64,000 nucleotides of DNA from Phycisphaeraceae bacterium. GTDB lineage: Bacteria > Planctomycetota > Phycisphaerae > Phycisphaerales > SM1A02. Both the position numbers and the translations under genes were made by a program. The notes under the pieces are model-generated. The model made no database searches. It was not told the DNA's origin and saw only the letters and a program-made list of their open reading frames with translations. This document shows positions 54,625 through 63,611 of the stretch, piece by piece (positions within the stretch are counted from its first letter, which is position 1; each line of letters opens with the position of its first letter). Location: positions 670,643-734,642 of the forward strand of contig JAHBWZ010000001.1 in NCBI GenBank assembly GCA_019636755.1, in the 5' to 3' direction.

Positions 54625-56024
54625 GTGCTGCCAGGAAGGCCAAGCATCGTTCTAGGCCCGCGCGGTGAGTCCCGGAACCCCGGGTAGGAAGGCGGACCGT
54701 CGGGCGATCGCCTTCTGGCACCGACAGGGGGTGGCACATAAGGCACGGTATCCGGGTGTCGGTCGCCACCATCGGGACAGTATGGTCGCAGTGGGTCGGG
54801 TTCGTAGCTCAGCGGGACCGGGACCTCCAACCCTATCGGATGGGTCACTCCGGGGACGGGCTTGAAGCGGCATCCCTGTCGCCGTCGGCACTGGCTGCTC
54901 CACCGATGCGCGTCGCCACCCACGAGACAGGCCGTGCACAGCGCGTGCTGTTTGCAGCAGTAATTGCAACCTGGCTGGTTCTTCCATTGCCAGCCAGTGC
55001 CGATCGCGCACGAGCCTCTCTCAAGCAGTTCCGGATTGGCGCAAGGACCTCCAACGACGTAACAGTCCTGAGGGTCCGCCGGATTCTTGTCTGGCAGGCT
55101 GGACAATGGCAACTCGTCACCAACGTCCTGGCCGAGACCGGATGAGTCGGCTCGTCCTGGTGTGTTCGCCCTCACATACTCATACCCCCCCATCCCATCC
55201 ACATACCCCAGCGGATCGCGCGACTTCCATCGACCCAGGCCCGTGTCATACACGCGGAAGCGCACGTGGTAGAACTGCGTCTCCGGGATGAACACGTACC
55301 CGCACCACCCGATGATCGAATCCGGCCCGGTGCCGCTGGTGCGGTCACTGATCTCGCCAGGCGCCAGCGCGCTCTTCGCCGATCCCAGCGCAGAGACGTC
55401 CGCGGAACTGATCACCCCGTCGCGGTTGATGTCCGCCTCGGCGCGGTACTCAGCGTCGGTGATCGGCACGGATCCGGTCAGCGACGTCGCGATGATCGTC
55501 TGGATGATCCCGCGGTCGCTGCCGGTGCCGGAGGTCGTGATCGCGCCGTCGCCATCGACGTCATGTCCCCAGTGATGGCGCGCGCGGCCGTAGGCGTCGA
55601 ACGTGACGCGTTCGTGGATCCGCGCGTTCTGGCTGGTGCGCGGCGCGATCACCGCCACCGTGCTGAACTGCACGTCGGTGAGGTGGTACCAGTCGTGGTC
55701 GTAGTCACCGTCAAGGTCGTCGTCGATGCGGCGCAGAATCAGATCATCGATGTACCTGTTCCCCCAGATGGACTGGACGCGCCGGTCCGGTCCGTCGCCG
55801 GGATCGGCGTCGAAGTCGTCGTCGATCAGTTCTTCCGCGATGCGCCATGACGCGTCGTACGTGAAGCGGCGCTCCTGATCGAGCACGCCGTTGCCGGTCG
55901 TGTCCGCGCGCTGCACCGTGCGGTGCGTCAGGCCGTTGTACTCGGACTCTGAGCGCACATCCTCGTCCACTTCCACGCGCATCAGGCGGTTCCACGCGTC
56001 GCTGGCGCCTTCCGCGTGAGCCAT
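54621..56024 (-). CDS. RHS module B: truncated RHS with dockerin-like insert and cysteine-rich tip
   Basis: The 467-residue frame begins near the homology boundary (about 56012) and contains YD-type repeats (RRFTYDASWRIAEEL, RVTFDAYGRARHHWG). The dockerin-like loops lie at about residues 154-215 (DVDGDGAITTSG and DINRDGVISSAD), and the core end is FRVYDTGLGRWKSRDPLG followed by GYEYV near residue 285. The unique tip (about 291-467) is rich in cysteine, with CNYCCKQHALCTAC, which fits the spacing of the phospholipase A2 histidine signature, though the usual Asp after His is Ala. No signal peptide is present and the upstream codon is a stop, so expression is doubtful. Confidence 0.65.
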   Translation of the reverse strand: MAHAEGASDAWNRLMRVEVDEDVRSESEYNGLTHRTVQRADTTGNGVLDQERRFTYDASWRIAEELIDDDFDADPGDGPDRRVQSIWGNRYIDDLILRRIDDDLDGDYDHDWYHLTDVQFSTVAVIAPRTSQNARIHERVTFDAYGRARHHWGHDVDGDGAITTSGTGSDRGIIQTIIATSLTGSVPITDAEYRAEADINRDGVISSADVSALGSAKSALAPGEISDRTSGTGPDSIIGWCGYVFIPETQFYHVRFRVYDTGLGRWKSRDPLGYVDGMGGYEYVRANTPGRADSSGLGQDVGDELPLSSLPDKNPADPQDCYVVGGPCANPELLERGSCAIGTGWQWKNQPGCNYCCKQHALCTACLVGGDAHRWSSQCRRRQGCRFKPVPGVTHPIGLEVPVPLSYEPDPLRPYCPDGGDRHPDTVPYVPPPVGARRRSPDGPPSYPGFRDSPRGPRTMLGLPGST

Positions 56025-56324
56025 CTAGCGCATCACCGGAGTCCTCGGATCCTGACCGGATCCGCAGTGCGCTCCCAGTGCGCTGCTTCCCACGGCATGT
56101 CGCATCACGCCGCCGACAGCGCCACAACTCGAGAAACTGACACTCGTGAACACGCGAGTCTCCTGCGCCTGCCGGTCGAGGCACACCGCGGATACAGGGT
56201 ACACGACCGCCCGCAGGGCCGGCGATGCGATTTCGTCGTTCCACAGACGCGCGAGTGTTCTACCGGGCGCAACATGGTGGCGGCCGCCGCGTAAGCCCAG
56301 CCAGCGTGCATTCGATCGCCTCCT
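56025..56324. other. Spacer between module B and the module C partner gene
   Basis: I see no gene, repeat or promoter that I can support in these 300 bases. Confidence 0.4.
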
Positions 56325-56897
56325 TCACTGCGAGCCCTGGTCGTCGGGGTCCATCAAGCAGGGGCACGGCGTTGGCGGCCGAAACTCCTTGTGTTCCCAG
56401 GCGTACGGCATCCATTCACCGAGCCTTTGCGGCCTGCGCCATGTCTTGCTGATGCTGCCGTCGCTCCAGAGATCCGGCGATGCGAAGGCATAAGGGAACT
56501 CGCCACGTCCGTATCCAGCCCAGGCCGATCCCGGATCGTCCACAACGACATGCGGGCACTCCTGCGTGAACGCACCCACCGTGAGTCGATACCGATCGGG
56601 GGCCCACTCCGGCGCCGCCAGAAGCGCGGCGAGAGCAGGCTCGGTCTGCGCCCACTCCTGCTCGGTGGCGGGGAATCGACCCATCTGCGAATGGAACGCG
56701 CACAGCGAGTCCCAGATCTGTGCAAGACGTTCCGCGCGCTCCTTCCCTGAGATGAGGGGATCGGCGCCGTGCATTCTCGAATAATACAGGTATCGCGGCT
56801 TGTCCAGGTCAATGAACACGACCAGCACCACGAATATGACCAGGCGCACCGCCCACACGCCGCATCCTCGGCGACGCTGCTGTGTCACGGGTGGCAT
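56325..56897 (-). CDS. Membrane protein coupled to RHS module C (possible immunity partner)
   Basis: The 190-residue protein has a short basic N-terminus, one membrane segment (AVRLVIFVVLVVFIDL) and an extracytoplasmic domain with FHSQMGRFPATEQEW, loosely like the pseudopilin phrase that follows the GspG transmembrane helix. Its ATG has a perfect AGGAGG eight bases upstream and overlaps the end of RHS module C by 13 bp. A role as immunity protein against the module C tip is inferred from position only. Confidence 0.6.
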   Translation of the reverse strand: MPPVTQQRRRGCGVWAVRLVIFVVLVVFIDLDKPRYLYYSRMHGADPLISGKERAERLAQIWDSLCAFHSQMGRFPATEQEWAQTEPALAALLAAPEWAPDRYRLTVGAFTQECPHVVVDDPGSAWAGYGRGEFPYAFASPDLWSDGSISKTWRRPQRLGEWMPYAWEHKEFRPPTPCPCLMDPDDQGSQ

Positions 56898-59776
56898 GTC
56901 GGCCCTCCTGCCGGGAGCCGCGAGGCAGGCCTGCAGTCCAGGTCCTTCCACTCCGGGTAGATGTAGGGACCACTTGGGTGGATGACACCACCGGTCGGAT
57001 CCACCATCGGTAGGAGTGGCCACGGATCCAGCTGGAACACTGGACGGAATCCTTCATCGCACGATCGCATGCATAGGTCAACCCAAGCGTGCGATGTGCT
57101 CAGGTATTTCATCTTCAGCCCGAAGAGATACCAGGTCTCATTACGTTGAACAGACGACCAGCACTGGAACGCCCTCTGACCAATCGGACGTTCGGGATGC
57201 AGATGGACGGTGTTCAACACACTGTCTACCCTGGTCGCCACCATGCTGCACGACGCATAGCCGTGCGCATACTCCTTGCGAAGCTCGAGAATCGCCTTAC
57301 GATAGCGGGCCACGATCTCGATCGCCTCTTCCAGACACTTCTTGCGAGTGCACCCGGTCTCGTGCTCCGAGCCATCCTCAACGTCGCATTGCATCTTGTG
57401 GCATTTCTGTTCCATGGCCTCCCGAAGCGAGTCAAGCAAGTGCTGGATCCTGCGTTCCGCATAATGTCCGGGTTCGCCCCCGAACACCGGACTACTACAG
57501 TGGCCGCGGAGATCACGGCCAGTATCAACCAGGCCGAGTGGATCCAGCGAGATGATCGGCCAACCGCGGACAAACTGCACGAGGTTCGATGCCGATCCCC
57601 GTTCACTGAGAGGATCCCGCGACTTCCACCGCCCGAGCCCCGTGTCATACACGCGGAAGCGCACGTGGTAGAACTGCGTCTCCGGGATGAACACATACCC
57701 ACACCACCCGATGATCGAGTCCGGCCCGGTGCCGCTGCTGCGATCACTGATCTCGCCAGGCGCAAGCGCGCTCTTCGCCGATCCCAGCGCAGAGACATCC
57801 GCGGAACTGATCAAGCCGTCGCGGTTGATGTCCGCCTCGGCGCGGTATGCCGCGTCGGTGATGGGCACGGATCCGGTGCCCGACAGCGCCAGGATCGTCT
57901 GGATGATCCCGCGGTCGCTGTCGGTGCCGGAGGTGGTGAGCGCGCCGTCGCCGTTGACGTCATGGCCCCAGTGGTGTCGTGCGCGGCCGTAGGCGTCGTA
58001 GGTCACCCGTTCGTGGATCCGCGCGTTCTGGCTGGTGCGCGGCGCGATGACGGCCATCGTGCTGAACTGGACGTCGGTCAGGTGGTACCGGTCGTGGTCG
58101 ACGTCGCCGTCCAGATCGGTGTCGATCCGCCGCAGGATGAGATCGTCGATGTACCTGTTCCCCCAGATGGTCTGCACGCGCCGGTCGGGACCGTCGCCGG
58201 GATTCGCGTCGAAGTCGTCGTCGATCAGTTCTTCGGCGATGCGCCATGCCGCGTCGTATGTGAAGCGGCGCTCCTGGTCAAGGATGCCGTTGCCCGTCGT
58301 GTCCGCGCGCTGGACGGTGCGGTGCGTCAGACCGTTGTACTCGGACACTGAGCGCACATCCTCGTCCACTTCCACGCGCACGAGCCGGTTCCACGCGTCC
58401 CAGGTGTACGTGAGTGTCTCTGTGCCGCCGCCTTGCTTCTCACGTTCCTGAAGCGTCATGTTCCCCGCGGCGTCGTACGTGAGGTCCAGCGTGCCGGCAC
58501 TCGCGGGGAGTTCACGTTCCAGGAGTTCGTTGACTTCGTTGTGCGTGCGATCCTCGCGCAGTCCCGACGGGAAGAGGCCCGGACCGAAGGGGTCCGAGTC
58601 CGCGCTGGCCCAGAAGGACGCCCAGTTCCCCAGCGGATCCAGCGTCCACTTCTGGCTCTGATCACCGACCGTGAACGTCGACCCCGCCTGCGACCATCGT
58701 CCGCGCCGCGCTTCGGCAAGGCGATCCAGCTCGTCGTAGTCGTACTGGTGACTCATCGGCCACTGACTTCCCGTGCGCATGTCATACGCATGCGTGCGAC
58801 TGCTGCCGCGATCATACCCGGAGCCCAGGGAGACGATCGCGGGAATGTTCGGCACTGCCTCGGAAGTTCCGTGCGCCCCGTAGGCGTCATCCACCCATTT
58901 CTGCCGGACGACCCGCCCGAAGCGGTCGTAGCCGGCATAGGCGCCGGCGGTTGAACGGCCGTTGTCCTGCGTCTGCCGGTCCAGCCGCACGCCGGGGACG
59001 GGATAGCCGATCAGCACGGGGATCGACCAGCCGGTGAAGGCGGAGTCCGCCACCGTCACCGCCGGCGGCGGCATCGCCCCGGCGTCTTCGATCGCGATCG
59101 ACCGCACGCGCGAGACGCGGGTGTCGGGGCTGGTCGAGCCGCCGTAGCCGTGGATCACCCGCGAGCCGTCGGGATGGACCAGCGCGTGGAGCCGGCTCAC
59201 GTTCCGCGCGGCACCGGTGCCGGAGGCGGGGATCGTGTCGTACTGGTACGCGACGCGGCGCGCGGGTGCCTCCGGATCCGGACCGTCATACGTCACGGCG
59301 CCGGCGTGGGACTGGTCGACATGCGCCACCTGCCAGAGCGGCGTGTATCCGAATCGCACCTCGTTGCGGACCACGGGGGTCGATGACAGATCGCCGATCG
59401 AGCGGACGGCGATCGTGCGGCCGAAGTCGTCGTAGTGCGTCTCGATCGCTTCGACGTACTCGTCGATGTCCGTGCCGAACGCACTGACGGCGTCCTCGAT
59501 GACGCGCCCGCGGGCATCCCGCGCATAGCTGTGCGCGGTGCCGTTCTGATCGGTCATGGCGATCTGCTCGCCCAGCCGGTTCCACGCGGAACGGACCTCG
59601 CCCGCGTCCGGGTAGATCACGCGGTCGAGGAGATCGTTGGTGAAGAACGCGGACGCCAGGCTGCCGCCACCGGTGTCCTCCGTGACTCCGAGCTTCCGCG
59701 CAATCCGGCAGTTGGACTGCCCACGCGCCTTGAGAACATCGATCGTCACGATGTGTTCGTCCGAAAGCCGCGCCAC
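56885..59776 (-). CDS. RHS module C: long RHS protein with dockerin-like insert and cysteine-hydrolase-like tip
   Basis: This 963-residue protein is the longest RHS module. Residues 1-34 are an IS21-type transposase helix-turn-helix (see 59670-59776). From about residue 40 follow RHS/YD repeats (SYARDARGRVIED, HYDDFGRTIAV, YDAAGNMTLQ, RVTYDAYGRARHHW). A dockerin-like pair of calcium loops lies near 605-665 (DVNGDGALTTSG and DINRDGLISSAD), with the core end FRVYDTGLGRWKSRDPL near 730. The tip (about 749-963) has SCSMVATRV, SHAWVDLC and FQLDPWP in the order of a papain- or transglutaminase-like Cys-His-Asp triad. There is no signal peptide, so the N-terminus is probably not original. The GTG start has AGGAGG seven bases upstream. 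Confidence 0.8.
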   Translation of the reverse strand: MARLSDEHIVTIDVLKARGQSNCRIARKLGVTEDTGGGSLASAFFTNDLLDRVIYPDAGEVRSAWNRLGEQIAMTDQNGTAHSYARDARGRVIEDAVSAFGTDIDEYVEAIETHYDDFGRTIAVRSIGDLSSTPVVRNEVRFGYTPLWQVAHVDQSHAGAVTYDGPDPEAPARRVAYQYDTIPASGTGAARNVSRLHALVHPDGSRVIHGYGGSTSPDTRVSRVRSIAIEDAGAMPPPAVTVADSAFTGWSIPVLIGYPVPGVRLDRQTQDNGRSTAGAYAGYDRFGRVVRQKWVDDAYGAHGTSEAVPNIPAIVSLGSGYDRGSSRTHAYDMRTGSQWPMSHQYDYDELDRLAEARRGRWSQAGSTFTVGDQSQKWTLDPLGNWASFWASADSDPFGPGLFPSGLREDRTHNEVNELLERELPASAGTLDLTYDAAGNMTLQEREKQGGGTETLTYTWDAWNRLVRVEVDEDVRSVSEYNGLTHRTVQRADTTGNGILDQERRFTYDAAWRIAEELIDDDFDANPGDGPDRRVQTIWGNRYIDDLILRRIDTDLDGDVDHDRYHLTDVQFSTMAVIAPRTSQNARIHERVTYDAYGRARHHWGHDVNGDGALTTSGTDSDRGIIQTILALSGTGSVPITDAAYRAEADINRDGLISSADVSALGSAKSALAPGEISDRSSGTGPDSIIGWCGYVFIPETQFYHVRFRVYDTGLGRWKSRDPLSERGSASNLVQFVRGWPIISLDPLGLVDTGRDLRGHCSSPVFGGEPGHYAERRIQHLLDSLREAMEQKCHKMQCDVEDGSEHETGCTRKKCLEEAIEIVARYRKAILELRKEYAHGYASCSMVATRVDSVLNTVHLHPERPIGQRAFQCWSSVQRNETWYLFGLKMKYLSTSHAWVDLCMRSCDEGFRPVFQLDPWPLLPMVDPTGGVIHPSGPYIYPEWKDLDCRPASRLPAGGPTCHP
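59670..59776 (-). mobile_element. IS21-family transposase (IstA) N-terminal remnant fused to RHS
   Basis: The first ~34 codons read MARLSDEHIVTIDVLKARGQ then SNCRIARKLGVTE, the typical helix-turn-helix start of IstA-type transposases. The expected continuation (VRYHL) is replaced at once by RHS sequence. The intact ribosome site (59784-59789) belongs to the transposase part. The rest of the element is not present. Confidence 0.7.
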
Positions 59777-60158
59777 GGTGCGGCCTCCTGCCTGCGTTCA
59801 ACAACAGAAAGGATCACCAGCCCTGTGGCTTCTTTCATGGGCAGCCGGCAGCGACCATCACCGCCGGCCGGGAGCAACTCGGAACGATTGCGGTTCGCAG
59901 ACTCGGATTCTGGCGGGTGTGCTGACACTCGTCGAGATCGACGAGGAGTGGACGACGTCACGCACCTACCTGATTCCAAAGTCCGAATCATGACCGCCAC
60001 AATGATCCGCCGAACTCAGTCCCAGCGCACGCACGATCACCGATCAGGCCCAGAGCCCTTCATGGGGGAAGCCGAGGGAGCGCGCAAGCGCGCAATTTTA
60101 CAGACGAGATGTTGATCTATCTCTGATCATGCGACCGTCCGTGAGATCTGACAATGCA
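59777..60158. other. Spacer upstream of module C, no gene seen
   Basis: About 380 bases lie between the start of module C and the end of the module D partner gene. They contain a relative of the ~130-bp unit (around 59870-59935) and possibly the outer end of the lost insertion sequence. No coding sequence is supported. Confidence 0.4.
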
Positions 60159-60602
60159 TCATGCGTCGCCAAGAAAGTGCCTACGGTATCGCTCTCTCGT
60201 CCAGCCGAAGAACTCGGGATATCTAAGACGATGGCGAGCCCGTGCGGATGTGGATCGAAAGTGCTCAAGCCCGAGGGCCGGTCGTAACTGGAGTGCCGAA
60301 TCTCGGATCTGCTTGGGGACTGATGAATCAGGAACATCAATGAAGTCCGTGAAGACTCCATGCCTTAGCGCATACACGGCGACCTGGTATCGAGGAAGAA
60401 TGTTGATCTGAAGCATGATGTCTTGTATCAAGGGACCTTGTCGCCCCACGCCGCTTGTATACCAAACGACATCTGATCCTCCGGCGGCTTTCTGCTGTAT
60501 GTGCTTCAATGGCCGAGGCCATCCGAGTGCGGCAGAAATGATGAGCGACGCGAGATCAGTTCCGCAAGCCAATATCCTGCCTCCTATCTGCGGCACCAAC
60601 AC
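60159..60602 (-). CDS. Small protein overlapping RHS module D, unknown function
   Basis: The 147-residue frame starts with GTG inside the end of module D and overlaps it by 19 bp. It has one moderately hydrophobic stretch (LASLIISAALGW) and a basic C-terminus (RARHRLRYPEFFGW). No family is recognised and no Shine-Dalgarno is seen. It is listed because it repeats the tip-plus-overlapping-gene arrangement of modules A, B, C and E. Confidence 0.4.
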   Translation of the reverse strand: MLVPQIGGRILACGTDLASLIISAALGWPRPLKHIQQKAAGGSDVVWYTSGVGRQGPLIQDIMLQINILPRYQVAVYALRHGVFTDFIDVPDSSVPKQIRDSALQLRPALGLEHFRSTSARARHRLRYPEFFGWTRERYRRHFLGDA

Positions 60603-62480
60603 CTCTTGTATCCGGGTCGAGTACGTGGCACGTCACGACACGTCGCTTCCGAGACACGTTCCTGGCCAAATGGGTAGTACGGGCCCATTTCTTCTCCCCG
60701 ACCGTCCACTTTGTTGCACATGCACTGGCAGTTCCTCGAACCTCCAGCCGGTTCGAGGAACCGTGCCGGATCGATGTCTACGGGCCTCTTGACAGCGGGT
60801 AGTGGATCCAATGGAAGCGGTTGCCGCGCCGGTGGGTTGCAACTCGTTGGATCGAAATCGCGATACTCCGGACCATCGTCCGGATCGGTCAGGAAGCGAT
60901 AGGTGCAGTACACGAAGCCGCCCACAACGACGCACACAACAGCCACCTTGGCCGCCGGGACCAGAGCCGGCGCCGCGGGCAAGAGCCCCGGCGGGATGCG
61001 CGGCCCCGCTGGAGCCGGGGCTGGTCGTAATGGACTACCTGCCGGACGCGTGAACATCGGCACTTGGCGTGCTGGTAGGGCCGGGGCGCCAGGCTCCGTA
61101 TCGAACTCTGTCGAACTCCCTGTCCACGACATCCAGCGCGATGCGGTCCCGAGCGGGTCGATCGTCCTGGTCAACCCACGCCCATACTCATACCACCCCA
61201 TCCCATCGACATACCCCAGCGGATCGCGCGACTTCCATCGACCCAGGCCCGTGTCATACACCCGGAACCGCACGCAGTAGAACCCCGTCTCCGGGATGAA
61301 CACATACCCACACCACCCGATGATCGAATCCGGCCCGGTGCCGCTGGTGCGGTCACTGATCTCGCCAGGCGCCAGCGCGCTCTTCGCCGATCCCAGCGCA
61401 GAGACGTCCGCGGAACTGATCACCCCGTCGCGGTTTATGTCCGCCTCGGCGCGGTATGCCGCGTCGGTGATCGGCACGGATCCGGTCAGCGGCGTCGCGA
61501 TGATCGTCTGGATGATCCCGCGGTCGCTGCCGGTGCCGGAGGTCGGACCTGCGCCGTCGCCATCGACGTCATGTCCCCAGTGATGGCGCGGCGCCGTAGG
61601 CGTCTGAACGTGACGCGTTCGTGGATCCGGCAGCCTGGCTGGAAAGTGCGGGTGATGACGACCACCGTGCTGAACTGCACGTCGGTGAGGTGGTACCAGT
61701 CGTGGTCGTAGTCACCGTCAAGGTCGTCGTCGATGCGGCGCAGAATCAGATCATCGATGTACCTGTTCCCCCAGATGGACTGGACGCGCCGGTCCGGTCC
61801 GTCGCCGGGATCGGCGTCGAAGTCGTCGTCGATCAGTTCTTCCGCGATGCGCCATGACGCGTCGTACGTGAAGCGGCGCTCCTGATCGAGCACGCCGTTG
61901 CCGGTCGTGTCCGCGCGCTGCACCGTGCGGTGCGTCAGGCCGTTGTACTCGGACTCTGAGCGCACATCTTCGTCCACTTCCACGCGCATCAGGCGGTTCC
62001 ACGCGTCCCAGGTGTACGTGAGTGTCTCGGTGCCGCCGCCGGTCTTCTCACGTTCCTGAAGCGTCATGTTCCCCGCGGCGTCATACGTGAGGTCCAGCGT
62101 GCCGGCACTGGCGGGGAGTTCGCGTTCCAGGAGTTCGTTGACCTCGTTGTGCGTGCGATCCTCGCGCAGTCCAGACGGGAAGAGGCCGGACCCGAGCGGG
62201 TCCGAGTTGGCGCTGGCCCAGAACGACGCCCAGTTCCCCAGCGGATCCAGCGTCCACTTCTGGCTCTGGTCACCCACCGTGAACGTCGGACCTGCCTGCG
62301 ACCATGTCCCGCGCCGCGCTTCGGCGAGTCGATCCAGGTCGTCGGAGTCGTACTGCTGACTCATCGGCCACTGACTTCCCGTGCGCATGTCATACGCATG
62401 CGTGCGACTGCTGCCGCGATCATACCCGGAGCCCAGGGAGACGATCGCGGGAATGTTCGGCACCGCGTCGGAAGTGCCTG
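60584..62480 (-). pseudogene. RHS module D: truncated and frameshifted, with a transmembrane/cysteine-rich tip
   Basis: Homology to module C starts abruptly at about 62480 (VPNIPAIVSLGSGYDRG). It continues through the same YD repeats until about 61610, where small indels relative to module B (two bases lost, one gained) break the frame. The remainder resumes in another frame at 61477 with the dockerin-like loop DINRDGVISSAD and core end FRVYDTGLGRWKSRDPLG. The tip has a proline-rich stretch, a membrane segment (KVAVVCVVVGGFVYCTY) and a cysteine-rich end (NCQCMCNK, CRDVPRTRPGYKRCWC). It is either a pseudogene or carries a sequencing error. Confidence 0.7.
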
Positions 62481-62528
62481 TCCCATGCCTGCCCGGCCAT
62501 CTTCCCTGCTGGTGCGATCTGTGAGCGC

Positions 62529-62568
62529 GCACCAATGGGGGCTGTCGCCCCCCTTGAACCTCCCTGGC
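62529..62568 (-). repeat. Palindromic repeat R4
   Basis: GCACCAATGGGGGCTGTCGC, a C-run and TTGAACCTCCC match R1 in inverted orientation with a few changes. It lies 50 bases from the abrupt 5' boundary of module D. Confidence 0.75.
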
Positions 62569-62772
62569 GAGGTTGGGCGTCCGGTCGCTCGCCCGCCGTG
62601 GCAACGCCCTTCCCAGCGATGGGTCGCGCCCTGGTCCTCGCCGACGCCCACGGCAGACCAGAGACACGCAGCCACGTCGATCGCCAGAGAACTGCGAATC
62701 TTCACGCGAGCAACCAGGCGCGCGAGCCCTCGCTCGTCCTGCTCCTTCCCACTCGACGTGTGCCGCAGTCAG

Positions 62773-63069
62773 CTACGGCGACCAGACCCGATACAGAAAG
62801 CTGACCGCCGCGACTGCCTCCAGGGTAGAGATGACCGCACAGAACATCAGGCCGACCACTGGAACGATTCGCTGTCCTGGGCGCGCGATCCTGATACCCA
62901 TCATGCAGAGTGCAACCGCAGCGCCTTGCGCGAGGGCCCCGGCCACGATGGCCCTCGCGTTGAGCGCGTTCAGCAGCAGAAGCGACAACCAGGACGACGC
63001 GCATCCGCACAGTGTGATGACTGTCACGAGTCCGCGTCCGCCATACTCCGGATGATCATCTCGGTTCAT
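62773..63069 (-). CDS. Small multi-spanning membrane protein coupled to RHS remnant E
   Basis: The 98-residue protein has three hydrophobic segments (VTVITLCGCASSWLSLLLL, AIVAGALAQGAAVALCMMG, VVGLMFCAVISTLEAVAA) and almost nothing else. It should lie in the inner membrane. The ATG overlaps the TGA of the upstream RHS-tip remnant by 4 bp (63066-63069). No family is recognised. The three-segment topology is similar to many small immunity proteins, but that is a weak argument. Confidence 0.5.
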   Translation of the reverse strand: MNRDDHPEYGGRGLVTVITLCGCASSWLSLLLLNALNARAIVAGALAQGAAVALCMMGIRIARPGQRIVPVVGLMFCAVISTLEAVAAVSFLYRVWSP

Positions 63070-63330
63070 GCGAAGCACATTCGGAATCGGATCCGGCGGA
63101 CGGCTGATCGCACGAGCAGGCGTCGCGGACCCTGGAGAAGTTCCTTACGCACCCTCAGGAGCACGGCACCGTCCTCCGGAACCGTACCACCGGTCCGATC
63201 TCGCTTCCATCTGACCGAGCCCGGGGCATGCTGACGCCGATCCTGCGTGAGACCGGATCGACCATACTCGCCGGGGCCATCCAGACAGAGGTGGCCGAGT
63301 GGATCGACCAGCGTGCCGCGGTCGCAGACG
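63066..63330 (-). pseudogene. RHS module E: remnant of an RHS tip
   Basis: A short open frame includes DRGTLVDPLGHLCLDGPG, reminiscent of the SLDPLGL phrase that follows the RHS core, and then a basic stretch to the stop. No core or dockerin-like sequence is left. It is called on this phrase plus the 4-bp overlap with the following membrane protein gene, so the assignment is tentative. Confidence 0.35.
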
Positions 63331-63611
63331 GCCCGGGCCGCCGGCAGATCGGTCGCATCGGCCACCGGACGCGCCTTTCGCGGAGGGGGTACATTCCGGG
63401 CACATCGCTGACACTCCTGTTCGGGCGGATGTGTGACAGGTCGCACGTGTTCGGAGGTCATTCGCCGCATGCTGCGCGACCGCTTGAGATCACGCTCGAC
63501 TGGTGCACTTCGTCTCGAGTCAAGCGTGGACTTCTGCGCAACCTGATCACGGACGTACGTCAATCGTCGCGGAACGCCGCATCTGCGCCCGAGCAACCAC
63601 TCGCGCAAACC

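Noticed and set aside
55744..56244. Frame antisense-shifted across the module B start
   Set aside because: No family content; it overlaps the better supported RHS frame.
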